The translations under genes and the position numbers were made by a program. The notes beneath the pieces are model-generated. The model made no database searches. It saw nothing but the letters and a program-made list of their open reading frames with translations, and had not been told where the DNA came from. From Bryobacteraceae bacterium (GTDB taxonomy: Bacteria > Acidobacteriota > Terriglobia > Bryobacterales > Bryobacteraceae): a stretch of DNA of 64,000 nt. Every line of letters starts with the position of its first letter. Position 1 is the stretch's first letter. This document shows positions 36,676-45,636 of this stretch, piece after piece. The stretch is from the NCBI GenBank assembly GCA_019748195.1, contig JAIEPW010000096.1:1-64000 (forward strand). Direction: 5' to 3'.

Positions 36676-38838
36676 TCACTTGAAATCCTCGAACAGCCGG
36701 ACCCGGTTCACCCTGCCGCCCCGGAAGAAGTACGTGGAGAGCCGCTCAGTGGACTTGATATCGGCCACGGGGTCTCCGTCCAGGATAAGCAGCGTAGCCT
36801 CCGCTCCTTCGTGGATGCGGCCCAGGCGGGATGCGAGCCCGATGGCCGAGGCGGCGTGGAAGGTGGCCGCTTGCACAGCGAGCCGGGGATCGACGCCCGC
36901 TTCCACCCAGAGCTGGAGCTCGCGGTGGATGGCCGGGCCGTGCGGCAGCAGCATCGCGCCGGAACCGGTGCCGGCGGCTACGGTGACTCCCGCATGAACC
37001 GCGGCGGCGAGGTTTCTGCCGGCCAGATCGAGAATCGAACGGTCGCCGGAAGCCCGCAAGGCGGCGAAGGTTTTCCGCGTTGACTCCAGCAGCGCCGGCG
37101 GGCCCACCTGCCGCACCAACGGGCGATCGAGGAGCGCGAGGCTTCCCCGCCCCAGTTCGGCTCGGGCTTCGATGGAGGCAAGCATCGGGATGTAGGTCAC
37201 ACCGCGCGACTTCATTCGTTCCAGCAGATCCCGCGGGAGCAGTTCGGTGAAGGACCCGTTTTCGATCTGGGACGCGCCGGCATCCAAGGCGGCCGCGACG
37301 GCCGCGGCATCAGTGGTATAGCAAGCCAGGGGTAAGCCGAGCGCTGCCGCCTCGGCGGCGATGGCCCGGAAGATGGCGGGTTCGATGGGCTTGTCGCCGC
37401 CGGACCAGGCGCGAACCGAAGTTGCGCCCTGGTGCTTCAGGTCGCGGACCATCTGGCGGGCTTCGTCCGCGGACGCGGGGAAGCGGAACAGGTGAGTCTC
37501 CGCCGTGGATCGATAAGCCTCGGGAACGTCGCGCAGCATTTCGGCGCCGGCCCCGTCCTTACGAGCGAAGAGCACGCCCGAGAACACCGGCTCGGCGCCG
37601 AGCTTCTCTCCGGTAGCGATGCCGGCGGCGGTTTCTTCGAGCGCGCGATCGACGGCGCCGCCGGTGCGTACGGCGGCGACTCCGCTATAGAGATAGGCCG
37701 CCAGCGCGCGTGGCACGCTCTTCTGAGGCGAGTAATCGGCAGGGTTGGGGAGCGTGCCTCCGGGCGACATCAGGTCCACGCGGGCATCCACCAGGGCGGG
37801 AATCACCGTGCGGCCGGCGCCCTCGACCGGTTCCGCCTTCAGGCTGTCGGCGTCGGGTGAAGCGCCGGTGAAGATCCGCGCGATCCGGCCGGCTCGAATC
37901 AGAACCGCGCCCCGCTCCGTGACGCCGCCGTCGCCGTGGATGACCTTGACGTCGCGAATCAGCCAGCTTTGGCCGCGGGCGATGTCGCGCTCCAGGATCT
38001 TGGTGCGGGAAACATTGTCCCGCGTGTAAGCCTCCAGGACGCCCATCACGACAAACGGCGCAAGAACGGCGAGCACCCAAGCCTTAGCCGTTGCAGGCAG
38101 CCGCTCGTCCTTTTCCCAGCGGAACAGTTTCACGGCAAGCAGCCCTCCGAGCGCGGTGGTGAGGAACAGCGCCGCGACGGCCCGCCAGTGATCGGCAAGT
38201 CCTTCGCGGCCGCTGAGGATCGCCTGCATGCCGGTGAACAGGTGGGTGGACGGAAGGAAATTGGCGACAATCTGCAGCCACTGCGGCATGATCCCCAGCG
38301 GGATGGTCGCGCCGGAGAGCATCAGCATGGGGAAATAGAGCAACTGGATGACGATCTGGCTCTCCTGCATCGAATTCACGACGGAACCGACGATGCTGCC
38401 GAGGGCGCGGAAGGCGATGGTTCCCAGGGAGATGAACGCGAACAACGACCAGGGTCGCGTGGGCCAGGGCATGCCGTAGTAATAATGCGCGAGCACGATG
38501 GTCAGGAATACGTTTGGCAGATAAGCGATGAGACCGGTGACGATGGACGCCACAACCATCGGTCCCGCGCCGAGGGGGGCGACCTTGAAGCGGCGCAGAA
38601 TGTTCTGTTCGCGGTCCATTACGCTGCGCATTCCGGCGCCGAAGAGGCCTGCTCCGAGGACGCCGATGGTCAGGACCATGGTGACCACCTGGCGGACCGT
38701 GCCTCCCTGCCCGGCGTCATAGAGCTGGCCGAACATGAAGAAAAAGATCAAGGGGAAGACGTAGTTGAAGAACAGGACGGTGCGATCCCGCATCATCAGC
38801 TTCAGGTGCATGCGGATGTTGGTCAGGTAGGCGTTCAT
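36676..38838 (-). CDS. ABC-2 type permease fused to an amidohydrolase-like domain lacking metal ligands
   Basis: 720 residues. The N-terminal half (about 1-265) is an ABC-2 permease with six membrane helices (for example LFFNYVFPLIFFFMFGQLY and IQLLYFPMLMLSGATIPLGIMPQWL). The C-terminal 440 residues follow the amidohydrolase order: small beta sandwich (IRAGRIARIF), barrel from VIPALVDARVDLM to AGTGSGAML, and closing EGAEATLLILDGDPVADI. In active enzymes the first motif is GLIDxHxH, whereas here it is ALVDARV. The His of the IxHG-type strand is Asn in QIENGSF, and the Asp of GTDS is Gly in GTGS. The metal site is therefore destroyed. It pairs with the ATPase gene 3 bp upstream. The degenerate domain may be a substrate-sensing or structural cap. 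Confidence 0.85.
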   Translation of the reverse strand: MNAYLTNIRMHLKLMMRDRTVLFFNYVFPLIFFFMFGQLYDAGQGGTVRQVVTMVLTIGVLGAGLFGAGMRSVMDREQNILRRFKVAPLGAGPMVVASIVTGLIAYLPNVFLTIVLAHYYYGMPWPTRPWSLFAFISLGTIAFRALGSIVGSVVNSMQESQIVIQLLYFPMLMLSGATIPLGIMPQWLQIVANFLPSTHLFTGMQAILSGREGLADHWRAVAALFLTTALGGLLAVKLFRWEKDERLPATAKAWVLAVLAPFVVMGVLEAYTRDNVSRTKILERDIARGQSWLIRDVKVIHGDGGVTERGAVLIRAGRIARIFTGASPDADSLKAEPVEGAGRTVIPALVDARVDLMSPGGTLPNPADYSPQKSVPRALAAYLYSGVAAVRTGGAVDRALEETAAGIATGEKLGAEPVFSGVLFARKDGAGAEMLRDVPEAYRSTAETHLFRFPASADEARQMVRDLKHQGATSVRAWSGGDKPIEPAIFRAIAAEAAALGLPLACYTTDAAAVAAALDAGASQIENGSFTELLPRDLLERMKSRGVTYIPMLASIEARAELGRGSLALLDRPLVRQVGPPALLESTRKTFAALRASGDRSILDLAGRNLAAAVHAGVTVAAGTGSGAMLLPHGPAIHRELQLWVEAGVDPRLAVQAATFHAASAIGLASRLGRIHEGAEATLLILDGDPVADIKSTERLSTYFFRGGRVNRVRLFEDFK

Positions 38839-38841
38839 CGG

Positions 38842-39762
38842 CTAGTCCCTCAGGGTCTTTCCGGTGAGCTCAATGAAGACATCCTCCAGCGTCGGTTTCT
38901 TGAGGCGGATGTCGACGAGTTCGATCCCCGATTGCTCGATCCACTTCACCAGGTCCACCAGGGTGCGCTCCGGGCGCGCGGAGGCGACGTGAAGGCTGGT
39001 GCGGGCGTCGTCCAGCGAGACCGCTTCCGCGTCACGCCAGGGGGGAAGCTCGCCTTCCGGGAGAGGATGCCGAACCTCGATTTCGATTCTCGATTGGCCC
39101 AGCGTTTTGGCTTGAATCTCGCGCGGGGTTCCGAGTGCGATGATCCTGCCCTGGTCGATAATCGCGATGCGATCGCAGAGCCGTTCCGCCTCCTCGATGT
39201 AGTGGGTGGTGAGGACGACGGTCTTCCCGGAAGCCCGCATTTCCTCGATCAATGTGTGGATTTCCAGCCGGACCTGGGCGTCGAGCCCGGTGGTGGGCTC
39301 GTCGAGAAATACGATTTGCGGGTCATTGACCAACGAAAGCGCCAGCGCGACCCTTTGCTTCTGCCCTCCGGACAAGGTCGAGTATTGCGCGCCGGCCTTG
39401 TCTTTCAACTGCAATCGGCCGAGTAGGTAGTCGGTAGGGAGACGCTTGGAGTAAAAAGCGCCCAGCCAGTCGAGCGACTCGGAGACCGTGAGCTTGTCCG
39501 GCAGGTTGGTGGACTGCAGGCAAACGCCGATGCGGTCCTTGAGTTCGTTCACCTGCACGCCCGGATCGAAGCCGAGAACGGAAACGGAGCCGGAAGTGCG
39601 CGGCCGCAGCCCTTCCAGAATCTCTACCGTGGATGTCTTCCCGGCGCCGTTCGGTCCGAGCAACGCAAACACCTCGCCCGGCTGGACTTCGAAATCAACG
39701 CCGCGAACCGCCTCGAATTCCCCATAGCTTTTGTGAAGACCCTGCACTGAAATGGCCGACAT
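38842..39762 (-). CDS. ABC transporter ATP-binding protein (ABC-2 exporter)
   Basis: 306 residues: Walker A LLGPNGAGKTST, Q-loop CLQSTNLPDKLTVSE, signature LSGGQKQRVAL, Walker B IVFLDEPTTGL and switch His in TTHYIEE. A C-terminal DUF4162-type extension (about 215-306) ends KPTLEDVFIELTGKTL, as in the CcmA/DrrA-like group. It energises the fused permease encoded 3 bp downstream to export a lipid, polysaccharide or drug-like substrate. ATG 39762 is used; the frame continues upstream to 39852 without family sequence. Confidence 0.92.
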   Translation of the reverse strand: MSAISVQGLHKSYGEFEAVRGVDFEVQPGEVFALLGPNGAGKTSTVEILEGLRPRTSGSVSVLGFDPGVQVNELKDRIGVCLQSTNLPDKLTVSESLDWLGAFYSKRLPTDYLLGRLQLKDKAGAQYSTLSGGQKQRVALALSLVNDPQIVFLDEPTTGLDAQVRLEIHTLIEEMRASGKTVVLTTHYIEEAERLCDRIAIIDQGRIIALGTPREIQAKTLGQSRIEIEVRHPLPEGELPPWRDAEAVSLDDARTSLHVASARPERTLVDLVKWIEQSGIELVDIRLKKPTLEDVFIELTGKTLRD

Positions 39763-39891
39763 GAGTATGCCCAGAGTAACGGGTTTAAGCGGCGGGATGT
39801 TCGCAGGTGCGGATGAAAGGCCGCAAAAGCCGGACGAAGGGCGTCGTGCCACCGGCGAACGCCCTCGATCATGCCCGAAGCGGCACGGGTG

Positions 39892-42800
39892 TCAGAACGT
39901 GAAGCGAGCCTGGAACGAAACCACCCGGTTAGTGCCCGCCAGAGTCGAGTTGATGCGTCCGAACAGCGGACTGTTGATATCCGTCACGGGCAAGCCGAAG
40001 AACGGCGTATTTAGCAGATTCAAGGCGTCGGCGCGGATGATGAGATCGCGGCGTTCACCGACGCGGAAGCGCTTGATCAGGTTCAGGTCCAGGCGCATCA
40101 CCGGCGGTCCGGTGAAGGAGTTGGGCGCCATGGTGCCCATTTGCCCCGGCACGGGATTCTGCATGATGAGGTTGCCGGACTGGTCGACAATGCCCCGCAG
40201 CGCGCTAAGCGGCTGGATGATCGCGGGCATCCGGGCGACGGAAGGATCCGTCACCTGGCGCAAGCCGTTGAAATACACAACCCCATTGCCGATGCGGCTG
40301 ACCTGCCCCAGCCCGGAAGAAATAGCGGCGACAGAGACCGGAGTGAAATCGCCGGCTTCGGGCGAATTCACGCCAGCCTGGGTGATCTGGTTGAAAGACT
40401 GGACGCCGCCGGAAACGGTGATGCTGAACGGCACGCCCGACTGCAAAGTGCTCAAGCCGCCCACCTGCCAGCCGCCGAGTACCTGGCCGAGGAGGCCGCG
40501 CGTGTTGCGGCCGAACATTTGGCCGGGACCGAAGGGCAGTTCCCAGATGCCGTTCAAGCGCGCGATGTGGGTGCGATGGAAGCTGAGCAGCCGCCGGTCG
40601 AGCTGCCGGTCACGCAGAGTTCGCGAGCTGCCCCGGTAGGCGACTTCGTCGCCCTCGGCATCACCCAGGGCCTTGCTGAAGGTGTAATTGCCCTGGAATG
40701 TGTAGCCGCTGGAGAATCGCTTGGTGACCTCGACCTGAAGCGCGTCATAGCTCGAGTTCCCGAAATTCGAGACGTAGTAGGCGCTGGTGAACTGCGGATT
40801 GGCGGTGACGAAGTTCACGGGCAGGCCGGCGCGGCTGATGAGGCAACCCGGCACGCCGCACTGGCTGGGGTTGATGTTGATGAAGTTCGCCAACCCCGCG
40901 GGTGCATTGTTGGCCAGGAATCCCCGCGTCGCGGTGGACTGCCGGACGAACTCACTGCCCGTCAGGTTCACACCATCCACCAACCGTCCGCCGAGCGTGA
41001 ATCCGCGAAACATCGCGTCAAACAACGGGGCGGAGCCTCCGGCCAGCGTGATGTTGTAGGCATCCAGAATCCCGTTCTCGAAAATGTTGGTCTCGTTCAG
41101 GTTCAGCGATCGCGGCAAGCCGTTGCCCTTGTTGCGGACGTAGCGCGCGTTGAGAACCCAGTCCTTTCCGATGACCCGATCCACGGAGAAGTTCCAGTTC
41201 TGGTAGTACGGGCTGTACAGGTTCGGATCGAAGCCGTAGGCGGGCGCGGATCTCTCCGTCAACGGGATCGTGCCGAGCGGGGGCGCCACGGGACTCAGCG
41301 GGCGGATGTCGCTGAGGTAGGTGGGCGCCGGCGTGTTGATGAGCCGTGACTGCGCATATCCGGAAGCGCCGAACGTTTGCGAGTTCACCAGGAAAATCGC
41401 GTTGCGGCCGTAGGTCAACTGATAGCCGGCGCGGATCACGGTTTTGTCCTTGCCGAACCACGGCAGCGACCAGCTCAGTCCGATCGCCGGACCGAAGTTG
41501 TTATTGTCGTTCGCCCACAGCTTCTTGTCCGGATTGGGAGTATTGGGTCCGATGGCGATGAACTCGGACAGCGCGCCGTTCAAATGGCCGGGCCGGAAGA
41601 GATCGGCGAAGCTGTTGCCGGAAACGCCGAACAGGCGGTTGCCGCCGCCTTTCCAGTCGACGCCCAGGCCCTGAGTCTCATACGGGGCGTTGAACCAGTC
41701 ATAGCGCACGCCGAGGTTCACCGTCAGGTTCTGAGTGATCTTCCAGTCATCCTTAAGGAACCAGTTGAACTCGTTCTGTGACCAGCGGCGATAACGGGAC
41801 AGTCCCGGAAGGAACGTAGGATCGGGGCCGCCCGGAGAATTGAGACTCATCCAGGTTTGCGCCACGGCTCCCGAAAGCTCGCTGGCGAGCTGCGCCGCGG
41901 CCCCCGCGTTCACGCCGATGCCCGGCAGGTTGAAGAAGTTCGCGCTGGCGGGCCATGCGGCGGCGGTGAAGATTTCGGCGCGCTGCATGGCGGCGTAGGT
42001 GTCGAAGCCGTAGCTCGACACGGCGCGGTAATCGAAGCCGCCGCGGATGCTGTGCTTACCCTTCAACCAGGTCATGGTGTCGCCGAACTGGTACACCGGC
42101 GTCATGCGGCCGAATGGCTCCGCGCCGTAGTTTACGGTGTTGAAGACCTGCGTGACGGCCCCGAAGTACAGGCCCACGATCAGGTTGTTGCCGTTGACCG
42201 AGCCGAGCACTCCGGGATCGGTCTCCCAGGGGGCCACCACGGCGGTGCGGGGGCGCAGCGCGCCGGCGCGAAACTCGTTGATCAGGTTGGAGCGCAGCAC
42301 CGAGGTAAACCCCGCCGAATACGTGTGCGTCTTGATCGGACCCCGCCCGGGCGCCACTCCCGGAAACGGCTGGACGCCCACGGTATTGACGTTGTCGTTC
42401 TCCTGATTGTTGTAGGAGAAGTTCAGGCGATGATTGATGGAGAAGTTATGATCCAGCCGGAAGCCCCAGATGTCGTAATCCTGCGCGATGACGCGTTGCC
42501 ACTGGTAGCCGCCGGTGTTGAGCCCGTCGCCGACGATGAAGTTGTTCGGCAGCGGCATCAGATTCATCAGGCGAGAGATGGTGCCGGTGGGGTCCAGGCG
42601 GCCGCGCAGCGGATCCTGGGTCATCACGTTGACCGACTGCAGGGGTCCGGTGGCGCCGCGAGGCTGGATCGGATTGCCTGCGAGATCCACTGTGGGATTC
42701 GCGGCCAAGGCATTCGCCGTCTGCACGCCAGGCCAGTAGCGATAGATCCCCTGTCGCGCGGTTTCGCGATAGGTCACCGCGTTGAACAGGTTGTGCTGCC

Positions 42801-43695
42801 GCTGTCGTTGCCCCTCGTAATAGGCATTGAAGAACGTCCGGTTGCGGAAGATAGGCCCGCCGGCCCGCGCGCCGAACTGGTTCCGGAGTAGGAAGTTGCG
42901 CGGCTGGCGGTTGAAGTTGTTGTGCCAAGTGTTGGCGGTGAAGAGGGTGTTGCGGTGCTCCCAGAAGACGCTGCCGTGGTATTGGTTGGTTCCGGCGCGG
43001 CTGACCATGATGATCTGGCCGGAACCGCGTCCCAACTCAGCGTCGGCGGGCGAGGTGACGATGCGGAACTCGGCGATGCGGTCCACGTTCACTACTGAGA
43101 TCGCCTGCGAAGCGCCCACTCCATCGAAAAGGTTGTCCTGAATGTTGGCCCCGTCCAGCGTGATGTTCAGAGCGCCGCTGCGCGCCCCATTGAAGTTCTG
43201 GTTGTTGGTCCCGCTGACGCCCGCTGTAGTTCCGATCAGGTCGTAGGCGCTGCGTCCGACCAGCGGGAGCTCTTCCAGCTTCTTCCCGGTGATCACATTG
43301 CCGATGGAACTGGTGACCTGCTGGAGGTCGGCCGCGGTGGCCTGCACCTCCACCGATTCCGAGGTCTGGCCGAGGGTGAGGCTGATATTGAGGCTCTGCT
43401 GCGCGCCCACGTCCAGCGTCAGGGAGTCGAACACGTAGGTCTTGAATCCGGATTGCTCGGCGGTAACGCGGTACGCGCCGGGAGGCAGGCCCGCCATCAG
43501 GTAAGTGCCGGAACTGGTCGTTGCGATGCTCCGGGCTACTCCCGTGGAGAGGCTGGTGACGGTGACCCGCGCGCCCGCTACCGGCGCGCCGGCGGGATCC
43601 AGCACGGTGCCGGAGAGCGCCGCATCAGTGGTCTGAGCGGACCCGACCAGCGGCAGAAAAAGCGACAGAAGGACAGTGACACGCAAGCTCGGCAT
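39892..43695 (-). CDS. Oar-like TonB-dependent receptor with CarboxypepD_reg-like domain
   Basis: 1,267 residues. A signal peptide (LLSLFLPLVGSAQ) and an N-terminal carboxypeptidase-regulatory-like domain (ALSGTVLDPAGAPVAGARVTVT to GAYRVTAEQSGFKTY) precede a plug with SSIGNVITGKKLEELPLVGR and ITLDGANIQDNLFDGVG. A long beta-barrel ends in RVVSFQARFTF. No TonB-box consensus was checked. In Acidobacteria this Oar-like type is expanded and imports plant-derived oligomers or acts in outer-membrane display; substrate unknown. The internal ATG 43695 fits the signal peptide; the frame extends to 43758. Confidence 0.88.
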   Translation of the reverse strand: MPSLRVTVLLSLFLPLVGSAQTTDAALSGTVLDPAGAPVAGARVTVTSLSTGVARSIATTSSGTYLMAGLPPGAYRVTAEQSGFKTYVFDSLTLDVGAQQSLNISLTLGQTSESVEVQATAADLQQVTSSIGNVITGKKLEELPLVGRSAYDLIGTTAGVSGTNNQNFNGARSGALNITLDGANIQDNLFDGVGASQAISVVNVDRIAEFRIVTSPADAELGRGSGQIIMVSRAGTNQYHGSVFWEHRNTLFTANTWHNNFNRQPRNFLLRNQFGARAGGPIFRNRTFFNAYYEGQRQRQHNLFNAVTYRETARQGIYRYWPGVQTANALAANPTVDLAGNPIQPRGATGPLQSVNVMTQDPLRGRLDPTGTISRLMNLMPLPNNFIVGDGLNTGGYQWQRVIAQDYDIWGFRLDHNFSINHRLNFSYNNQENDNVNTVGVQPFPGVAPGRGPIKTHTYSAGFTSVLRSNLINEFRAGALRPRTAVVAPWETDPGVLGSVNGNNLIVGLYFGAVTQVFNTVNYGAEPFGRMTPVYQFGDTMTWLKGKHSIRGGFDYRAVSSYGFDTYAAMQRAEIFTAAAWPASANFFNLPGIGVNAGAAAQLASELSGAVAQTWMSLNSPGGPDPTFLPGLSRYRRWSQNEFNWFLKDDWKITQNLTVNLGVRYDWFNAPYETQGLGVDWKGGGNRLFGVSGNSFADLFRPGHLNGALSEFIAIGPNTPNPDKKLWANDNNNFGPAIGLSWSLPWFGKDKTVIRAGYQLTYGRNAIFLVNSQTFGASGYAQSRLINTPAPTYLSDIRPLSPVAPPLGTIPLTERSAPAYGFDPNLYSPYYQNWNFSVDRVIGKDWVLNARYVRNKGNGLPRSLNLNETNIFENGILDAYNITLAGGSAPLFDAMFRGFTLGGRLVDGVNLTGSEFVRQSTATRGFLANNAPAGLANFININPSQCGVPGCLISRAGLPVNFVTANPQFTSAYYVSNFGNSSYDALQVEVTKRFSSGYTFQGNYTFSKALGDAEGDEVAYRGSSRTLRDRQLDRRLLSFHRTHIARLNGIWELPFGPGQMFGRNTRGLLGQVLGGWQVGGLSTLQSGVPFSITVSGGVQSFNQITQAGVNSPEAGDFTPVSVAAISSGLGQVSRIGNGVVYFNGLRQVTDPSVARMPAIIQPLSALRGIVDQSGNLIMQNPVPGQMGTMAPNSFTGPPVMRLDLNLIKRFRVGERRDLIIRADALNLLNTPFFGLPVTDINSPLFGRINSTLAGTNRVVSFQARFTF

Positions 43696-43731
43696 AAGAC
43701 ACCCCGCAACAATTTGACAACTTGGAGGGAG

Positions 43732-43758
43732 TCTATACGGGTGGGTGAATCGAGTCAA
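43732..43758 (-). promoter_or_regulatory. Putative promoter of the TonB receptor gene
   Basis: On the minus strand TTGACT (43753-43758) and, 15 bp on, TATAGA (43732-43737), or TAGACT at 17 bp spacing. The region lies 37 bases before the receptor ATG, with GGAG-like sequence between. The spacing of the first choice is short, so this is a moderate call. Confidence 0.4.
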
Positions 43759-43796
43759 GGGCGAAACTAAATACCAGAACTAGTCAGCGCGGGACG

Positions 43797-45614
43797 CTAC
43801 CTGCCGTCCACCGAAAAGGCGATTACAACATTTCCCGGCAGCCCGCCCCAGACGCCGTATCCACTCGGGACCAGCACCAGGCCATCCGAGATCACCGGCC
43901 CGGGCGCGTCCAGCGAACCGCCCTTGGCCGGGACCTTGTTCACGGTCTCGAAGTCGCGAGCCGTGTCGAAATCCCAGATGATTTTGCCGTCCGCGGCGGC
44001 ATAGGCGCGCAAATGGCCATCGACCGACGCGGAGAATACGGCGCCGGGCATCGCGCTGGCGGCGGCCGACTGCGCCGGGCTGCAGTTCTTCCGGCCTTCG
44101 CAGGACGGCGCCGGCGTCACCCAGATCTTTTCTCCGTCGCGAATGCGCAGCGCGAACATACCGCCGCCCTTCGAAGGGTCCAGGATACGCTCACCCACCC
44201 ACGCGATGTCGGAAAGCGGGACATAGACGTTGACGGAGTCGGCGGCGGAGCCCCACTGAATGCCGCCCAACAATCCGCCCTTGCCGACCCGGGTCTGCCA
44301 CAGGATCTTGCCCCGCTCATCGGGATCCACTGCCGTCATCACGCCGGACTTCTGGCCGGCGAGCAACGCTCGCCTGCCGTTCTCCATCCTCACCAGGATC
44401 GGAGAGGATCCGAAGTCGTGATCCGGGCCCGAGTCTTCCGGGCAATTGGTGGTGTCGGGGCGAACGCAGGCAACGTTGTAAGCGTCCTTCTCCGTTACCT
44501 GCCGCTTCCAGAGAATCGCCCCCGTATCCATGCGCAGCGCAATCACGGCGTCGCTCGTATCCGTTGTCGGGTTGGAATGGTTGTTGCCGGTGGCGACGTA
44601 GAGCGCATTCTTTTCCGGATCGAGCGTGGGCGAAGACCAGATGCTCGCGCCGGACGGCCCCCAGAGCTGCGCGCCGGCCCGGTTTCTGCCCGTCTTCTTC
44701 GGCTCCTGCTCGATCGTGTGGGTCCGCCAGATGAGCTCCCCGGTATGGGCGTTCAATGCCACGACGCTGGGGCGCGAGCGGCAGCATTCGTACTTGGGAT
44801 TCACGGCGAGTCCTTCTTCGATAATGGAAACCGGCACGTACAGGCGGTCGCCGTGCAGCTTCACCGAACCGGTGATGCGCGCGCTCGGGAACGTTTCCAC
44901 CTTCTTCTTCCACAGAAGCGTTCCTCTGGAGGCGTCGATCGCGTAGACGTACGCGAGTCCGTCGCCGAAGTAGGCGACCTGGCGCGCGAGACCGCCGGGT
45001 TGTCCCACCACGATCGCGGACCGCACCCCGGCGCTCGCGCGGTAGGCGTAATGAATGCATCCGGTGGCGGCATCCAGGGAATAAACCACGCCGTTCGACG
45101 TTCCGAAATAAGCACGCCCGGCAGCGACCGAAATCGCGCCGTTGGCGATGGTCGCGTTGGGAATGCCGAAGGCCCACTTCACCTTGAGACGCGGCACGTC
45201 CCCGGCGCGGATGCCGGGGTCGGGCTGATAGCGTGTGTTCGCCGAGTCCGGGCTCCAGCCGTTCCAGCCGGGCGCCCTGGCCGCGACGCCCGCCTCGCCG
45301 GATGAGGCGCAGAAGCCCTCCTTGGAGTTCACATCGAGAGCCAGCCCGAATTCCTTGCCGGAGACGAACAGCGCCAAGGCTCGCCGCTCGGCTGCCGACA
45401 GGCCGGCCGCCATCGGCTTCATGCTGCCCTTCTCCAGCGACTCCAGCACCGTCTCCGGGAACATGCGACGCATCAGGCTCGTGGGCGGCGCATGGCTCAC
45501 CGCCGCTTCATGGCAGCCCGCGCAGCGGCTCTTGTACAGCGCGGCGGCATCCGGTGGCTGCGCCGCAAGCGGCCGCAGGGCGGCCAGCGCCGCGATCCTG
45601 ATCACGAACTTCAT
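43797..45614 (-). CDS. PQQ-type beta-propeller protein with N-terminal cytochrome c domain
   Basis: 605 residues. Signal peptide about 1-19. A c-type heme site CAGCH (Cys31, Cys34, His35) lies in a short cytochrome c region. From about residue 115 there is an eight-bladed propeller with repeated strands such as GAISVAAGRAYFGTSNGVVYSLDAATG, VVALNAHTGELIW, NALYVATGNNHSNPT and VDGHLRAYAAADGKIIWDFD. This is the layout of PQQ-dependent polyvinyl-alcohol or quinohemoprotein alcohol dehydrogenases, which act in the periplasm. Whether the Trp/Asp PQQ residues are all present was not checked. Upstream, 22 bp away, is an alpha/beta hydrolase gene. Confidence 0.82.
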   Translation of the reverse strand: MKFVIRIAALAALRPLAAQPPDAAALYKSRCAGCHEAAVSHAPPTSLMRRMFPETVLESLEKGSMKPMAAGLSAAERRALALFVSGKEFGLALDVNSKEGFCASSGEAGVAARAPGWNGWSPDSANTRYQPDPGIRAGDVPRLKVKWAFGIPNATIANGAISVAAGRAYFGTSNGVVYSLDAATGCIHYAYRASAGVRSAIVVGQPGGLARQVAYFGDGLAYVYAIDASRGTLLWKKKVETFPSARITGSVKLHGDRLYVPVSIIEEGLAVNPKYECCRSRPSVVALNAHTGELIWRTHTIEQEPKKTGRNRAGAQLWGPSGASIWSSPTLDPEKNALYVATGNNHSNPTTDTSDAVIALRMDTGAILWKRQVTEKDAYNVACVRPDTTNCPEDSGPDHDFGSSPILVRMENGRRALLAGQKSGVMTAVDPDERGKILWQTRVGKGGLLGGIQWGSAADSVNVYVPLSDIAWVGERILDPSKGGGMFALRIRDGEKIWVTPAPSCEGRKNCSPAQSAAASAMPGAVFSASVDGHLRAYAAADGKIIWDFDTARDFETVNKVPAKGGSLDAPGPVISDGLVLVPSGYGVWGGLPGNVVIAFSVDGR

Positions 45615-45636
45615 GTTGTCGCCCTCCGTCGGGACA

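Noticed and set aside
37936-39426. Plus-strand open frame of 496 codons over the ABC exporter
   Set aside because: Antisense shadow of two well-supported genes in GC-rich DNA; no domain in the product.
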